The position numbers and the translations under genes were made by a program. From CAWINH01 sp963837425 (lineage in GTDB: Bacteria; Chloroflexota; Limnocylindria; QHBO01): 64,000 nucleotides of DNA. This document shows positions 55,634 through 64,000 of the stretch, in pieces. The stretch spans positions 310,001 to 374,000 of the forward strand of contig CAWINH010000002.1 in the NCBI GenBank assembly GCA_963837425.1, in the 5' to 3' direction. Position 1 is the first letter of the stretch, and the number at the start of each line of letters is the position of its first letter. The notes below the pieces were generated by a model. It worked only from the letters and a program-made list of their open reading frames with translations. It ran no database searches and was not told where the DNA came from.

Positions 55634-57459
55634 TCAGCTCGACTCGGCCTCGAACGTCGTCTCGCCGGCGGCCGCCTCCTCGCGCAGCTGCCGCAGCGCG
55701 CCCTGGTCGATGCCGCCGAATCGCGGCAGGTCGCGGATGCTGGCGCTGCGCGCCAGGCGCTCCTGCATCTTGCCCAGCACCAATGCCGAGAAGTCGGGCG
55801 CGGCCATCAGGTGGCGCAGGGTGTCCGCGGGGACCTCGAGCAGGATGGTCGGCTCCTGGGCCACGACATCGGCCGTCCGCGGGCTGCCGGTGAGCGCGGC
55901 GATCTCGCCGAACACATCTCCGGCCCCCATGCTCGACAGCGACCGGTACTCGCCCGAGGCGCTCGAGCCGGCCACCGTCCGCCGAGAGGACGAAGTAGGC
56001 CGAGTTGCCGGTGTCGCCGGCGCGGGTGATGACCGTGCCGCTCTCCGCGTCCAGCACGCGGGCGCTGCTCACCAGGGCGTCGCGGTCACGCTGCGGGAGC
56101 CCGGCCAGGGCCGGGATGTAGCGCCCCAGGGCCTGCACGTCGGCCAGCGTGGCCCGGCGCCCGGTACCCACTCGCGCGGCGGTCGGGGCGGTGCGCAGCA
56201 GCTGGATGGTGCGGCGCCACTCGGCGGCCGGCTGGCCGATCCCCGGCAGCAGCGCGCCGGCCAGGGCGGTGACCACCAGGGCCAGCGAGCTGATGAGGAA
56301 CAGGGCCCGAACATCGAAGACGTCGGCGAAGCCGGCCAGGCCCATCCCGACCAGGTAGACCACGTCGCGCACCACGTAGTTGGTGCTGAACACGCGGCCG
56401 CGCATCTCGCGCGGAGTGTTGCGCTGGGCGATGAGGCGGCCGGCCACGAAGGAGGGCGCGTTGAGGATGCCGGAGATGCCGATCAGGCTGATGGCCAGCC
56501 AGACGCTGGACGAGAGGGCGTAGGCCACGCCGGCCAGGCCCATCCCCAGGAAGCTGAGGACCAGCCAGCTGCCCTCGCGCAGCCGCTCCGCGTAGCGGGC
56601 CATCAGCAGGCTGCCGACCACGAAGCCGACCGAGGTGATGCCCTCCTGCAGGCCGTACTCGAACTCGGTGGCCTTGAGCACCTCGATGGCGAACGGCAGG
56701 AGCAGCACGTTCTGGAGGCCGAAGATGACCATGATCGGCGTGCGCAGGATGTTCATGGACGCGTAGGACCGGCGTCTTCCAGATGAACCGCGCGCCAACC
56801 GCCAGGTTGCGCACGACGTCGCCCACGGTCGTCTGCTCCTCGACCTCGAGCGGCGCAATGGTGACCAGCAGGATCATCAGGCCGGAGAAGAGGAACGTGC
56901 CGGCATCGATGTAGAAGACGAGATCGGGCGCAATGCCGATGAGCAGGCCCGCGAGCGCGAAGCCGATGGCGGTCGACCCGAACTGGGCGATGGCCATCAA
57001 CGAGTTCGCGGCGGCGAGCTCCTCGTCCGAGGCGATCTCGGGCAGCACGCTGTCGTTGGCCGGATCGAAGAACTGCTGGACCGATGCGGAGAGCAGCACG
57101 ATCACGTACAGGCTGATGATGCTGTCGGTGGCGTGCAGGCTGATGGGGATGGCCGCCACCAGCCCGGCGCGCAGGATGGTGCTCACGACCATGATCGTCT
57201 TGCGGTTCCAGCGATCCACGAAGACGCCCGCGATGAGGCCGAAGAGGAGCGTGGGGGCGGCCGAGACCATGAGCATGATCCCGACGTTGAGGATCGACCC
57301 CGTGCGCTGGAAGACGATGATGCCCGCGGCCAGCGAGGTCAGCGCGTCGCCGATGGTGGAGACCAGCTGCCCGGTCCACAGGTAGACGAAGAAGCGGTTG
57401 CGGAAGACCGCGAATGGGCCGACGGGAGCCGGGGGGGCTGATGGGGAAGCGGCAGTCAC
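55634..57459 (-). pseudogene. MFS transporter fused to a C-terminal cyclic-nucleotide-binding domain, two frameshifts
   Basis: The GTG at 57459 follows a GGAGGAA. Residues 1-400 are an EntS-like MFS exporter: FVYLWTGQLVSTIGDALTSL, VFVDRWNRKTIMVVSTILRA, MNILRTPIMVIFGLQNVLLL and LISSLALVVTALAGALLPGI. A cyclic-nucleotide-binding domain follows: VLDAESGTVITRAGDTGNSA, GAGDVFGEIAALTGSPRTAD and PTILLEVPADTLRHLM. Breaks lie near 56765 (between transporter halves) and 55980 (inside the sensor). Transport gated by a bound nucleotide is a reasonable inference. Confidence 0.82.
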
Positions 57460-57553
57460 CGGGTTCCTCCGTGTGGTCGGCGGGCGGGCAGCCGGAGTCC
57501 GCGTGGGTCGCAGCGCATTCTGACAGCCGCGGTCGCGCGGTGCGGCCTCGCTC

Positions 57554-57559
57554 TACCAT
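57554..57559 (+). promoter_or_regulatory. TACCAT -10-like box before the NUDIX gene
   Basis: TACCAT ends 7 nt before the ATG at 57567, matching the leaderless pattern. Confidence 0.4.
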
Positions 57560-57566
57560 GGGCGTC

Positions 57567-58151
57567 ATGTCGCACGCCGCCGAGCAGTACCCGCTGACGC
57601 TGGGCGAGGAACCAGCTTCTGCCCGGCCTGTGGCCGCCCGGTCGAGGCGCGCGTCCTGGAGCCGGACCACCGGCCGCGCCTGGTCTGCCCCGGGTCACGT
57701 CACCTGGCGGAACCCGAGGATGGTGGTCGGCACGCTCCCCATTCGTGACGGCCGGGTCTTCCTGGCGCGGCGCGCCATCGAGCCGCGCAGCGGCCGGTGG
57801 ACTCACCCCGGCGGCTTCCTGGAGCTCGGCGAGGCGGCGCAGGAGGGCGCCCGTCGCGAGACGGAGGAGGAGACGCAGCTCAAGGTCAGCGTCGGGCGCC
57901 TGATCGGCGCCTATTCGCGGCCGCGGGCCGGCGTGGTGACCATCGTCTACGAGGCGGACGTGGTGGGCGGGGAGCCGCTGCCGGGGGCGGAGACGAGCGA
58001 GGTGCAGGCTTTCGGCCCCGAGGAGATCCCGTGGGGCGAGCTGGCCTTCACAACCACCGCGTCGGCGCTGCGCGATTGGATCGCCTCGCTGCCGGGCCAC
58101 GGGCCGCGGTTCGAGCCGGAGCTGTACGTCACCGGCGACCCCGCGGACTGA
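57567..58151 (+). CDS. NUDIX hydrolase with an N-terminal zinc ribbon (ribbon out of frame)
   Basis: The NUDIX box is GFLELGEAAQEGARRETEEE in a domain running from HVTWRNPRMVVGTLPIRDGR to the C-terminus; such enzymes hydrolyse nucleoside-diphosphate derivatives such as ADP-ribose or NADH. Family members start with a zinc ribbon. Here that ribbon is readable only in another frame between about 57618 and 57693, as FCPACGRPVEARVLEPDHRP then RLVCPG. The main frame stays open through both shifts, so the listed 194-aa product has a wrong segment at about residues 18-42. Confidence 0.85.
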   Translation: MSHAAEQYPLTLGEEPASARPVAARSRRASWSRTTGRAWSAPGHVTWRNPRMVVGTLPIRDGRVFLARRAIEPRSGRWTHPGGFLELGEAAQEGARRETEEETQLKVSVGRLIGAYSRPRAGVVTIVYEADVVGGEPLPGAETSEVQAFGPEEIPWGELAFTTTASALRDWIASLPGHGPRFEPELYVTGDPAD

Positions 58152-58593
58152 GGCCCTGGCCGGCCTCCCGCCGTACTCGGCCCCGTTCCCCGGCTCATTA
58201 GGCCCGTTGATGCATCCGCGGGGGAAGCCCGGTTCCGGCCGCGTTTCGTCCCCCTCCCCCACCCCGGCCCATAGGGGGTCCCTCAACCCGGCCCGTTCCC
58301 CGCGCTCCCCTCCCGGCCCCATATGCGGGGATCAGGCCTGCGCCAGGGGGGGTCCCGGGGGACCCCCCCCCCGCCCCCCGGCGGCCCTCCCTCCCCCGCC
58401 CCGCCCACCCGGGCCGGGCCCCGCCCCCGCGCACCCCTCCCCCCCCCCCCCGCGGGGCGGGTGGCCGGGGGGCGGGGAGCCAGCCGGGCCGGACAACGCC
58501 CCGGGCCTGGCCCGGGAAGGGGCGGGCCCTGACCAGGGCCCCGGGAGACGAAAGTCGGCGCGCGACGTCAGCCCGGATGACGCGGGTTCGCGC
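58152..58593. other. Extreme poly-C/poly-G low-complexity stretch without a gene
   Basis: The 442 bp between the NUDIX and fabF genes hold C-runs and G-runs of up to about 10-12 bases (for example around 58368-58380 and 58440-58452), with few other bases. No coding pattern is credible in any frame. It is very likely an assembly or sequencing artefact, though a true GC-rich spacer with G-quadruplex potential cannot be excluded. Confidence 0.7.
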
Positions 58594-59844
58594 TCAGACC
58601 GGGCGGCGGAAGACGGCCACCGCGTTCTGGCCGCCGAAGCCGAAGCCGTTGATGATTGCCACCCCCACGTCCGCTCTGCGCGCCAGGTTGGGGACGTAGT
58701 CCAGGTCGCAGGCGGGGTCGGGCGTCTCGTAGTTGATCGTGGGCGGGATCAGTCCGTCGCGGATGGCCAGCACCGCGGCCAGGGCGGACATCGCGCCGGC
58801 CGCGCCCAGGGTGTGCCCGATCATGCTCTTGTTGCTGCTCACCGCCAGCCTGGGCGCGTGGTCGGCGAAGGCCGCGTGGATGGCCCTGGTCTCGGTGGCG
58901 TCATTGAGCGGGGTGCTGGTGCCGTGGGCGACCACGTAGTCCACTTCCTCCGGCTCGACGCCCGCGTCGCGCAGGGCGCGCTGCATGGCGCGGGCCGCGC
59001 CGTCACCCGGAGGGGTCGGGTGCGCTGATGTGGAACGCGTCGCCGGTCAGCGCACCGCCGGCGATCTCGGCGATGACGGTGGCGCCGCGCGATGGGCGTG
59101 CTCGGCCGACTCGACCACCAGGATGCCGGCCGCCTCGCCGAAGACGAAGCCGTCGCGTCTGGCATCGAACGGCCGCGAGGCATGCTCCGGCTCGTCGTTG
59201 CGCTTGGAGAGGGCGCCCATGTTGGCGAGCGCGGCGAACGCCACCGGCAGGATCGCGCTCTCGGTGCCCCCGGCAACCACCGCGTCGGCGTCTCCGTGCT
59301 CGATCATGCGCTGCGCCTCCACGAACGCCTGCACCCCCGAGGCACAGGCCGCCACGCTGGTGACCACCGGGCCGCGGAGCCGGTTCTGGATGCTGATCTG
59401 GCAGGCGGCCATGGAGGGGGAGAGCATGGGCACCATGAACGGGCTGACCCGCGTCGGTCCCTGCTCGAGATAGACGCGCTCCCCGAGGGCCACCTCGCCG
59501 ATCCCGCCGCCGCCGGTGTTGACGACCACGGCGATGTCATCCCGGTTGGCGTCGCTGATCTCGAGGCCGGAATCATCGATCGCCTGGCGGGCGGCGGCCA
59601 CGGCCAGCTGGCTGAATCGGCTCATGCGGCGCGCGGCCTTGAAGTCCATCCAGTCGCGTGGCTCGAAGCCCTTCACCTCCGCCGCGATCTGGACCTCCTC
59701 GCCGGAAGGGTCGTAGGCGGTGATGCGGGCCACGCCGCTGACGCCACCGGTCAGGTTGGACCAGTAGCTGGCCACGTCATTGCCGATGGGGCTGATGACG
59801 CCCATGCCGGTGACGACGGCTCGACGGGCGGGGTCGCGGCTCAT
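58594..59844 (-). pseudogene. fabF: Beta-ketoacyl-ACP synthase II (second copy), two frameshifts
   Basis: This is the second of two adjacent KAS II genes. The start is ATG 59844 (MSRDPARRAVVTGMGVISPI), the nucleophile is C167 in VTSVAACASGVQAFVEAQRM, and the histidines are in VVAHGTSTPLND and NKSMIGHTLGAAGAMSALAA. Between about 59092 and 59010 the frame shifts twice, and the readable middle is ARGATVIAEIAGGALTGDAF. KAS II elongates acyl-ACP with malonyl-ACP. It lies 9 bp after the first fabF. Confidence 0.88.
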
Positions 59845-59853
59845 CGGGCTGCC

Positions 59854-61137
59854 CTAGGCCTCGTAGCGGCGCACGATGACCGTGCTGTTGTGGCCGCCCA
59901 GCCCCATCGAGTTGGAGAGGGCCACCCGCACGTCCGCGGCGCGCGCGGTGTTCGGGACGTAGTCCAGGGTGAGCTCGGGGTCGGGGTGACGGTAGTTGAT
60001 GGTGGGCGGGATGCAGCCGGTCTGCACCGCCTTCACGCAGACGTAGCCCTCCAGCGCCCCGGCGGCGCCCATGAGGTGTCCGGTCATGCTCTTGGTGGAG
60101 CTCACCGCCAGCCGCTCGGCGTGCGCACCGAAGACCTCGCGAATCGCGGTCGTCTCGTAGCGGTCGTTCAGCGGCGTGCTCGTCCCGTGGGCGTTGATGT
60201 AGTCGACCGCCTCGGGACCGATGCCGGCCCGCGCCAGCGCCGCTCGCATCGCGCGCTGGTTGCCCTCCCCCCGCTCGGCCGGGGCGGCCATGTGGAACGC
60301 GTCGGCCGACGAGCCGTAGCCGATCACCTCGGCCAGCGGGGTCACGCCGCGGGCCAGGGCGTGTCCCAGCTCCTCGAGGACCAGCACCGCCGAGCCCTCC
60401 GCGATGACGAAGCCGTCGCGGGTGGCGTCGAAGGGCCGGCTGGCCTTGGTCGGATCGTACGCGCCGGTGTCCGGGTCGACGGGAGAGCCGAGCGCCTTCA
60501 TCTGCTGGAACCCGGCCAGCGCCAGGGGCACCACCACGGCCTCGGCGCCCGCCCCCAGCATCAGGTCAGCCTGGCCGCGCACGATGGCCTCCATGGCTTC
60601 GCCGATGGCGTGGCCGCCGGTGGCACAGGCGCTGACCACGGCCATGTTGTGCCCGCGCAGCCCGTACTGGATGCCCACCATTCCTGACGCCGCGTCCGGG
60701 ATCATGTGCGGCAGCAGGAAGGGCGAGACGCGGCCGGGGCCGCGCTCGAGGAGGGTCTGGATCCCCTCGCTCATGATCCCGATCCCGCCGATGCCGGTGC
60801 CGAAGACGATGCCGAAGCGGTCGCCATTGGCCTGGGCCGGGTCGAGGCGCCCGTCCGCGGCCAGCAGGCCGGCCCGGCGCAGCGCCTCGCCCGCGGCGGC
60901 CACTGCGAAGTGCGTGTTGCGGTCATGCCGGCGCGCGTCCTTGGCGTCCATGTACTGGGTGGCGTCGAAGCCCTTGACCTCGCCCGCGACGTGGACCTCG
61001 AATGCCGACGTGTCGAAGAGGGTGATGTCTGCGATGCCGGAGCGGCCCGCGGTCAGGGCCTCCCAGGTCGCACCGTCCCCGATGCCGACCGGCGAGACGA
61101 CCCCCACGCCGGTGACGACGGCCCGGCGGTCGCTCAC
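59854..61137 (-). CDS. fabF: Beta-ketoacyl-ACP synthase II (first copy)
   Basis: This 427-aa condensing enzyme starts at GTG 61137 (VSDRRAVVTGVGVVSPVGIG), overlapping the fabD stop (GTGA). Catalytic residues are C171 in VVSACATGGHAIGEAM and the histidines in NAHGTSTPLND and TKSMTGHLMGAAGALEGYVC. It is intact, unlike its neighbour. The two copies are clearly diverged, so they are not a recent duplication and may handle different chain lengths. Confidence 0.94.
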   Translation of the reverse strand: MSDRRAVVTGVGVVSPVGIGDGATWEALTAGRSGIADITLFDTSAFEVHVAGEVKGFDATQYMDAKDARRHDRNTHFAVAAAGEALRRAGLLAADGRLDPAQANGDRFGIVFGTGIGGIGIMSEGIQTLLERGPGRVSPFLLPHMIPDAASGMVGIQYGLRGHNMAVVSACATGGHAIGEAMEAIVRGQADLMLGAGAEAVVVPLALAGFQQMKALGSPVDPDTGAYDPTKASRPFDATRDGFVIAEGSAVLVLEELGHALARGVTPLAEVIGYGSSADAFHMAAPAERGEGNQRAMRAALARAGIGPEAVDYINAHGTSTPLNDRYETTAIREVFGAHAERLAVSSTKSMTGHLMGAAGALEGYVCVKAVQTGCIPPTINYRHPDPELTLDYVPNTARAADVRVALSNSMGLGGHNSTVIVRRYEA

Positions 61138-62108
61138 GATGGGAGCCAGGCGGCGAGACCCCCGGGGGCGTCGGTGGCGTGGGCGCTGGTGTCGGGCGCG
61201 ATGCGGCGGATCAGGCCGGTGAGCACCCGGCCGGGCCCCACCTCCACGAAGTCGGTGACCCCGTCGGCGGCCATGCGGCGCACGGTGTCGGTCCACTGCA
61301 CGCCGTGCACCAGGTGCTCGGTCAGCTCCTTGCGCAGCCCGTCGGCCGTCTGGATCATGCTGGCATGCACGTTCCCGAGCATGGGCACGCGCGGCTCGCG
61401 GAACGGGACCTTGGCCAGGATCTGGCCGAACTCGTCGCGAGCGCGTCGCATGAGCGGGGAGTGGCTCGCCACGCTGACGGTGAGGCGCACCGCCTTGCGG
61501 GCGCCAATGGTCTTGCTCATCTCGAGCGCGAAGACGAGGGCAGGGATGACGCCGGAGAGCACGATCTGTCCCGGCGCGTTGGCATTCGCGACCCCGATCT
61601 CGCCGTGCTGCCGCGCGTGCTCGACGACCTCGTCAACCTGTTCGTCGGAGAGGCCGATGACGGCCCCCATGCCGCCGTCGATGCCGCGCTCCTGCATGAT
61701 CCGTCCCCGCTCCCGGACCAGGTGCAGCGCCTCCTCGAAGTCGATGGCATCGGCGGCAACCGCAGCGGCGTACTGGCCTGCCGAGTGGCCGGCCAGGACC
61801 CGGGGAGCCAGCTCCAGGCCGGCGGCGGCTGCCTGGGCGCGCAGCGCCTCGAGATAGGCGACGCTGGTGGCCAGGATGGCGGGCTGGGCGTTGACCGTGA
61901 GGTCCAGGTCCTCGGCCGGTCCCTCGAGGATCATCCGGGTCAGCGGAAAGCCCAGCGCCCGATCCGCGCGCTCCATCACCGCGGCCGCCTCCGGCGAGTG
62001 CTCGAGCAGGGCGGCGCCCATCCCCACGTACTGCGAGCCCTGGCCGGGAAAGACAAAGGCATGCACGCGGGGGGGTGCGATGGACTGCGGGTCGGGTGGG
62101 TTCGTCAT
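61134..62108 (-). CDS. fabD: Malonyl-CoA:ACP transacylase
   Basis: This 324-aa enzyme loads malonyl units onto acyl carrier protein. It has FVFPGQGSQYVGMGAALL, the nucleophile S109 in VLAGHSAGQYAAAVAADAID, and VASHSPLMRRARDEF with the catalytic histidine. The ATG overlaps the stop of the M20 peptidase gene (ATGA), and its own stop overlaps the first fabF. No acpP or fabG lies in the cluster. Confidence 0.95.
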   Translation of the reverse strand: MTNPPDPQSIAPPRVHAFVFPGQGSQYVGMGAALLEHSPEAAAVMERADRALGFPLTRMILEGPAEDLDLTVNAQPAILATSVAYLEALRAQAAAAGLELAPRVLAGHSAGQYAAAVAADAIDFEEALHLVRERGRIMQERGIDGGMGAVIGLSDEQVDEVVEHARQHGEIGVANANAPGQIVLSGVIPALVFALEMSKTIGARKAVRLTVSVASHSPLMRRARDEFGQILAKVPFREPRVPMLGNVHASMIQTADGLRKELTEHLVHGVQWTDTVRRMAADGVTDFVEVGPGRVLTGLIRRIAPDTSAHATDAPGGLAAWLPS

Positions 62109-63545
62109 GCTGAAACGTCAGTGTCTCGTATCCCGGGGAGTATAGCCGTCACCGCCGACCGCTCCCACTCGGGTGGCGGTCGATCAGGTGCAGAACGCTC
62201 CACGACCCGCTGCAGCACGGGCAGGCCAAAGGCCAGGGCGCTCACCGGCAGGCGCTCGTCGTTGGCGTGGAAGAGCGAGAGGAACGGCACCTGCGGGTCC
62301 AGGCGGAGAGGCATGAAGCCGTAGGTCGGGATGCCCAGCAGGCCCAGTGCCTTGGCGTCGGTGCCCGGCGTGATCATCATCGGCAGCGGGGTCGCCTCGG
62401 GATCGGCTGCGGACAGGACCTCCCGCATGATCGTCACGATCTCGGCCGCGGCGGGCCATTCCACAGGGGGCATGGTCATCACCGCATCCACCGTCACCTC
62501 CGGCCCGGCCACCGCCTGCAGGTGCTCCAGGAAGGCCGCCTGGTCCGTTCCCGGCAGGGTCCGCACGTCGATCTCCGCTTCGCCGCTGCCGGGCACCACG
62601 TTCATCTTGGCGCCGGCGCGGATGACGTTGGGGGTGACCGTGTCGCGCAGCATGGCGTCGAGGGAGCGCCGCAGGACCGGGTCGGCCACGGCGTCGGCGA
62701 GCGCTGTCCGTGCCGCGGCCTCGTCACCCGGGCGGCCAGCTCCGCCACGTTGCCCAGGCCCAGTCCATCGAAGAACCCCCGGACGACGGGGATCACCCGG
62801 GCCGGTCGCGGGTCGCCCGCCAGGCGGGTGATGGCCGTGGCCAGCTTGATCGCGGCGTTGTCCGGCGAAGGCATCGAGCCGTGCGACGGCGTCCCGCTGG
62901 CCCGCACCCGGGTCCAGACGATCCCCTTCTCGGCCACCTGGATAGCGTATGACCGCCTTCCGTTAAGGGTGATCGAGTAGCCGCCGACCTCGTTGAGGGC
63001 GGCGGCGGCCGGCTGACCGGCGGCATCGGCGAAGAGATCGGGCCGCTGCTGCACCCAGTGCAGCGCCCCGTGCTGGCCGCCCGCCTCCTCGTCCGCCAGG
63101 GCGGCGAAGATGACCTCCCGTCGTCGCGCTGCGCCGGATCGCTGGAGCGCCACCATGACCTCCAGCTCCATGGCCACCATCTCCTTCATGTCGACCGCGC
63201 CGCGGCCCCAGACGGCGCCGTCCAGCAGCTCCGCGCCGAACGGGTCGCGCGTCCGCCGTCCGCCTCCACGGGGACCACGTCCACGTGGGAGAGCAGGATG
63301 ACCGGCGGCGCGGGGTTCGGCACGGTGGCGGGCAGCCGCGCGAAGCAGGAACCGCGGCCCGGGGCCGTCTCCAGCACCTCCGCCGGGATGCCTGCCGCGG
63401 TGAGCACCTCCGCGCAGTAGGCGGCGGCCGCGTCTCGCCGCCGGTCGAGTCGCGGCCGGCGGCGGTGTCGGTGATCCCGGCGGGTTGACGCTCGGGATGC
63501 GGATAGCGCGCGGAGGTGATCCACGCAGGCGTCGAGAGCGGTCAT
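62105..63545 (-). pseudogene. M20 family metallopeptidase, broken by several frameshifts
   Basis: Across frames the product reads MTALDACVDHLRAL, IRIPSVNPP, AAAYCAEVLTAAGIPAEVLE, VILLSHVDVVPVEADG, DPFGAELLDGAVWGRGAVDM, VIFAALADEEAGGQHGALHW, KGIVWTRVRASGTPSHGSMP and MMITPGTDAKALGLLGIPTY. This is an M20 dipeptidase/carboxypeptidase with its HVD, GRGAVDMK and EEAGG metal motifs and a lid domain. Breaks lie near 63500, 63450, 63255 and 62720. Substrates are short or N-acylated peptides. TACCGT lies 7 nt before the ATG. Confidence 0.83.
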
Positions 63546-63552
63546 CCGCGCT

Positions 63553-63558
63553 ACGGTA
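63553..63558 (-). promoter_or_regulatory. TACCGT -10-like box before the M20 peptidase
   Basis: On the minus strand TACCGT ends 7 nt before the ATG at 63545. It would drive the peptidase-fabD-fabF-fabF unit. Confidence 0.35.
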
Positions 63559-63579
63559 CCGCAGCCCCGGCGGGCGATT

Positions 63580-64000
63580 AGCCGGCGCGCTCGGGTCGGC
63601 TCGGCCGCCGCGGAGACGCTCGCGCACCAGCCGGCCGAGCGGTAGCTCCAGCGCGAGCAGCACCAGGGCCACGATCAGCAGCACCGGGAACCGGCCGGCC
63701 AGCCCCAGGACGAGCAGGCCGCCCAGGAAGAAAGCATGGATCATGACCCGCGTCGCAAAGGACAGGCGCAGCTCGAGGATGGCGGCCGGCACCACCCGGC
63801 TCTCCGCGATCCGGGCCCCAGACCCCCCGGGCGGCGATGCCGGCGAAGATCGCCAGGGTACCGCGAACAGACCCAGCCCGCCGCCCGGCCGGGTTCGGTC
63901 AGCGGCTTGAGCACGATGAACGGCAGCGCCCAGCAGCAGGATCCCGTAGGCGGCCAGCGGACTGAGGAGCTGGAGCCACTCACCCCGGGCGGCCGGCGGC
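63580..64000 (-). pseudogene. Membrane protein fragment, partial and frame-broken at the window edge
   Basis: On the minus strand a frame gives VVPAAILELRLSFATRVMI-type sequence followed by two hydrophobic helices (AFFLGGLLVLGLAGRFPVLL and IVALVLLALELPLGRLV) and a basic end. The upstream part to 64000 is hydrophobic but changes frame. The family is not identifiable. Its end lies about 35 bp before the M20 start. Confidence 0.45.

Overview
The window is high-GC bacterial DNA, densely coding on both strands. It has no rRNA, tRNA, CRISPR array or insertion sequence that I can recognise. The gene set suggests a high-GC Chloroflexota lineage, possibly the Limnocylindria, or a close relative. The clues are a qcrCAB-type bc complex with a diheme cytochrome c, an aa3 oxidase, an oxidative pentose phosphate operon with OpcA, DNRLRE surface proteins, a separate LigD-type polymerase and ligase, and a two-part zinc-ribbon protein. 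This placement is inference. Many genes that open transcription units carry a TANNNT box (TATCAT, TACCAT, TAGCAT) only 6-11 nt upstream of the start codon, which suggests widespread leaderless transcription.

Layout. 0-12 kb: a partial beta-CASP nuclease, ATP-dependent DNA ligase, DUF885 peptidase, GNAT acetyltransferase, TMEM175-like channel, LigD-type polymerase, YihY membrane protein, M23 murein hydrolase activator, alpha-glucan phosphorylase and a cysteine desulfurase-like enzyme. 12-25 kb: an HTH protein with a long acidic tail, respiratory complex III (qcrC-qcrA-qcrB), an ICMT-like methyltransferase, an FAD amine oxidoreductase divergent from a MarR-DHA2 efflux pair, cytochrome aa3 oxidase (ctaC-ctaD-subunit IV) and nicotinamidase. 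25-37 kb: a zinc-ribbon protein, then tkt-tal-pgi-gnd-zwf-opcA-pgl, which converts glucose-6-phosphate through the oxidative pentose phosphate pathway and recycles the pentoses, then small proteins and proline dehydrogenase. 37-54 kb: a cell-surface region with a DNRLRE/beta-helix exoprotein, a polyprenol-phosphate mannose synthase, a GtrA-HprK-like fusion, a GT39-type transferase, a phosphoesterase, two tandem Ig-like/TM/zinc-ribbon paralogues and two degraded GH99-like glycosidase genes. Several of these are joined by ATGA stop/start overlaps. 54-64 kb, mostly on the minus strand: an M20 peptidase, fabD and two fabF genes, an MFS-cyclic-nucleotide-domain fusion, cysS, and a NUDIX hydrolase on plus.

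Quality warning. The first 37 kb and 46.7-51.2 kb read without frame breaks. The segments 37.4-46.7 kb and 51.5-63.6 kb hold many single-base frameshifts inside conserved genes, including the essential cysS, and 58.2-58.6 kb is an abnormal poly-C/G tract. Low-accuracy consensus in those segments is the simplest explanation, so 'pseudogene' there means 'frame broken as given'.
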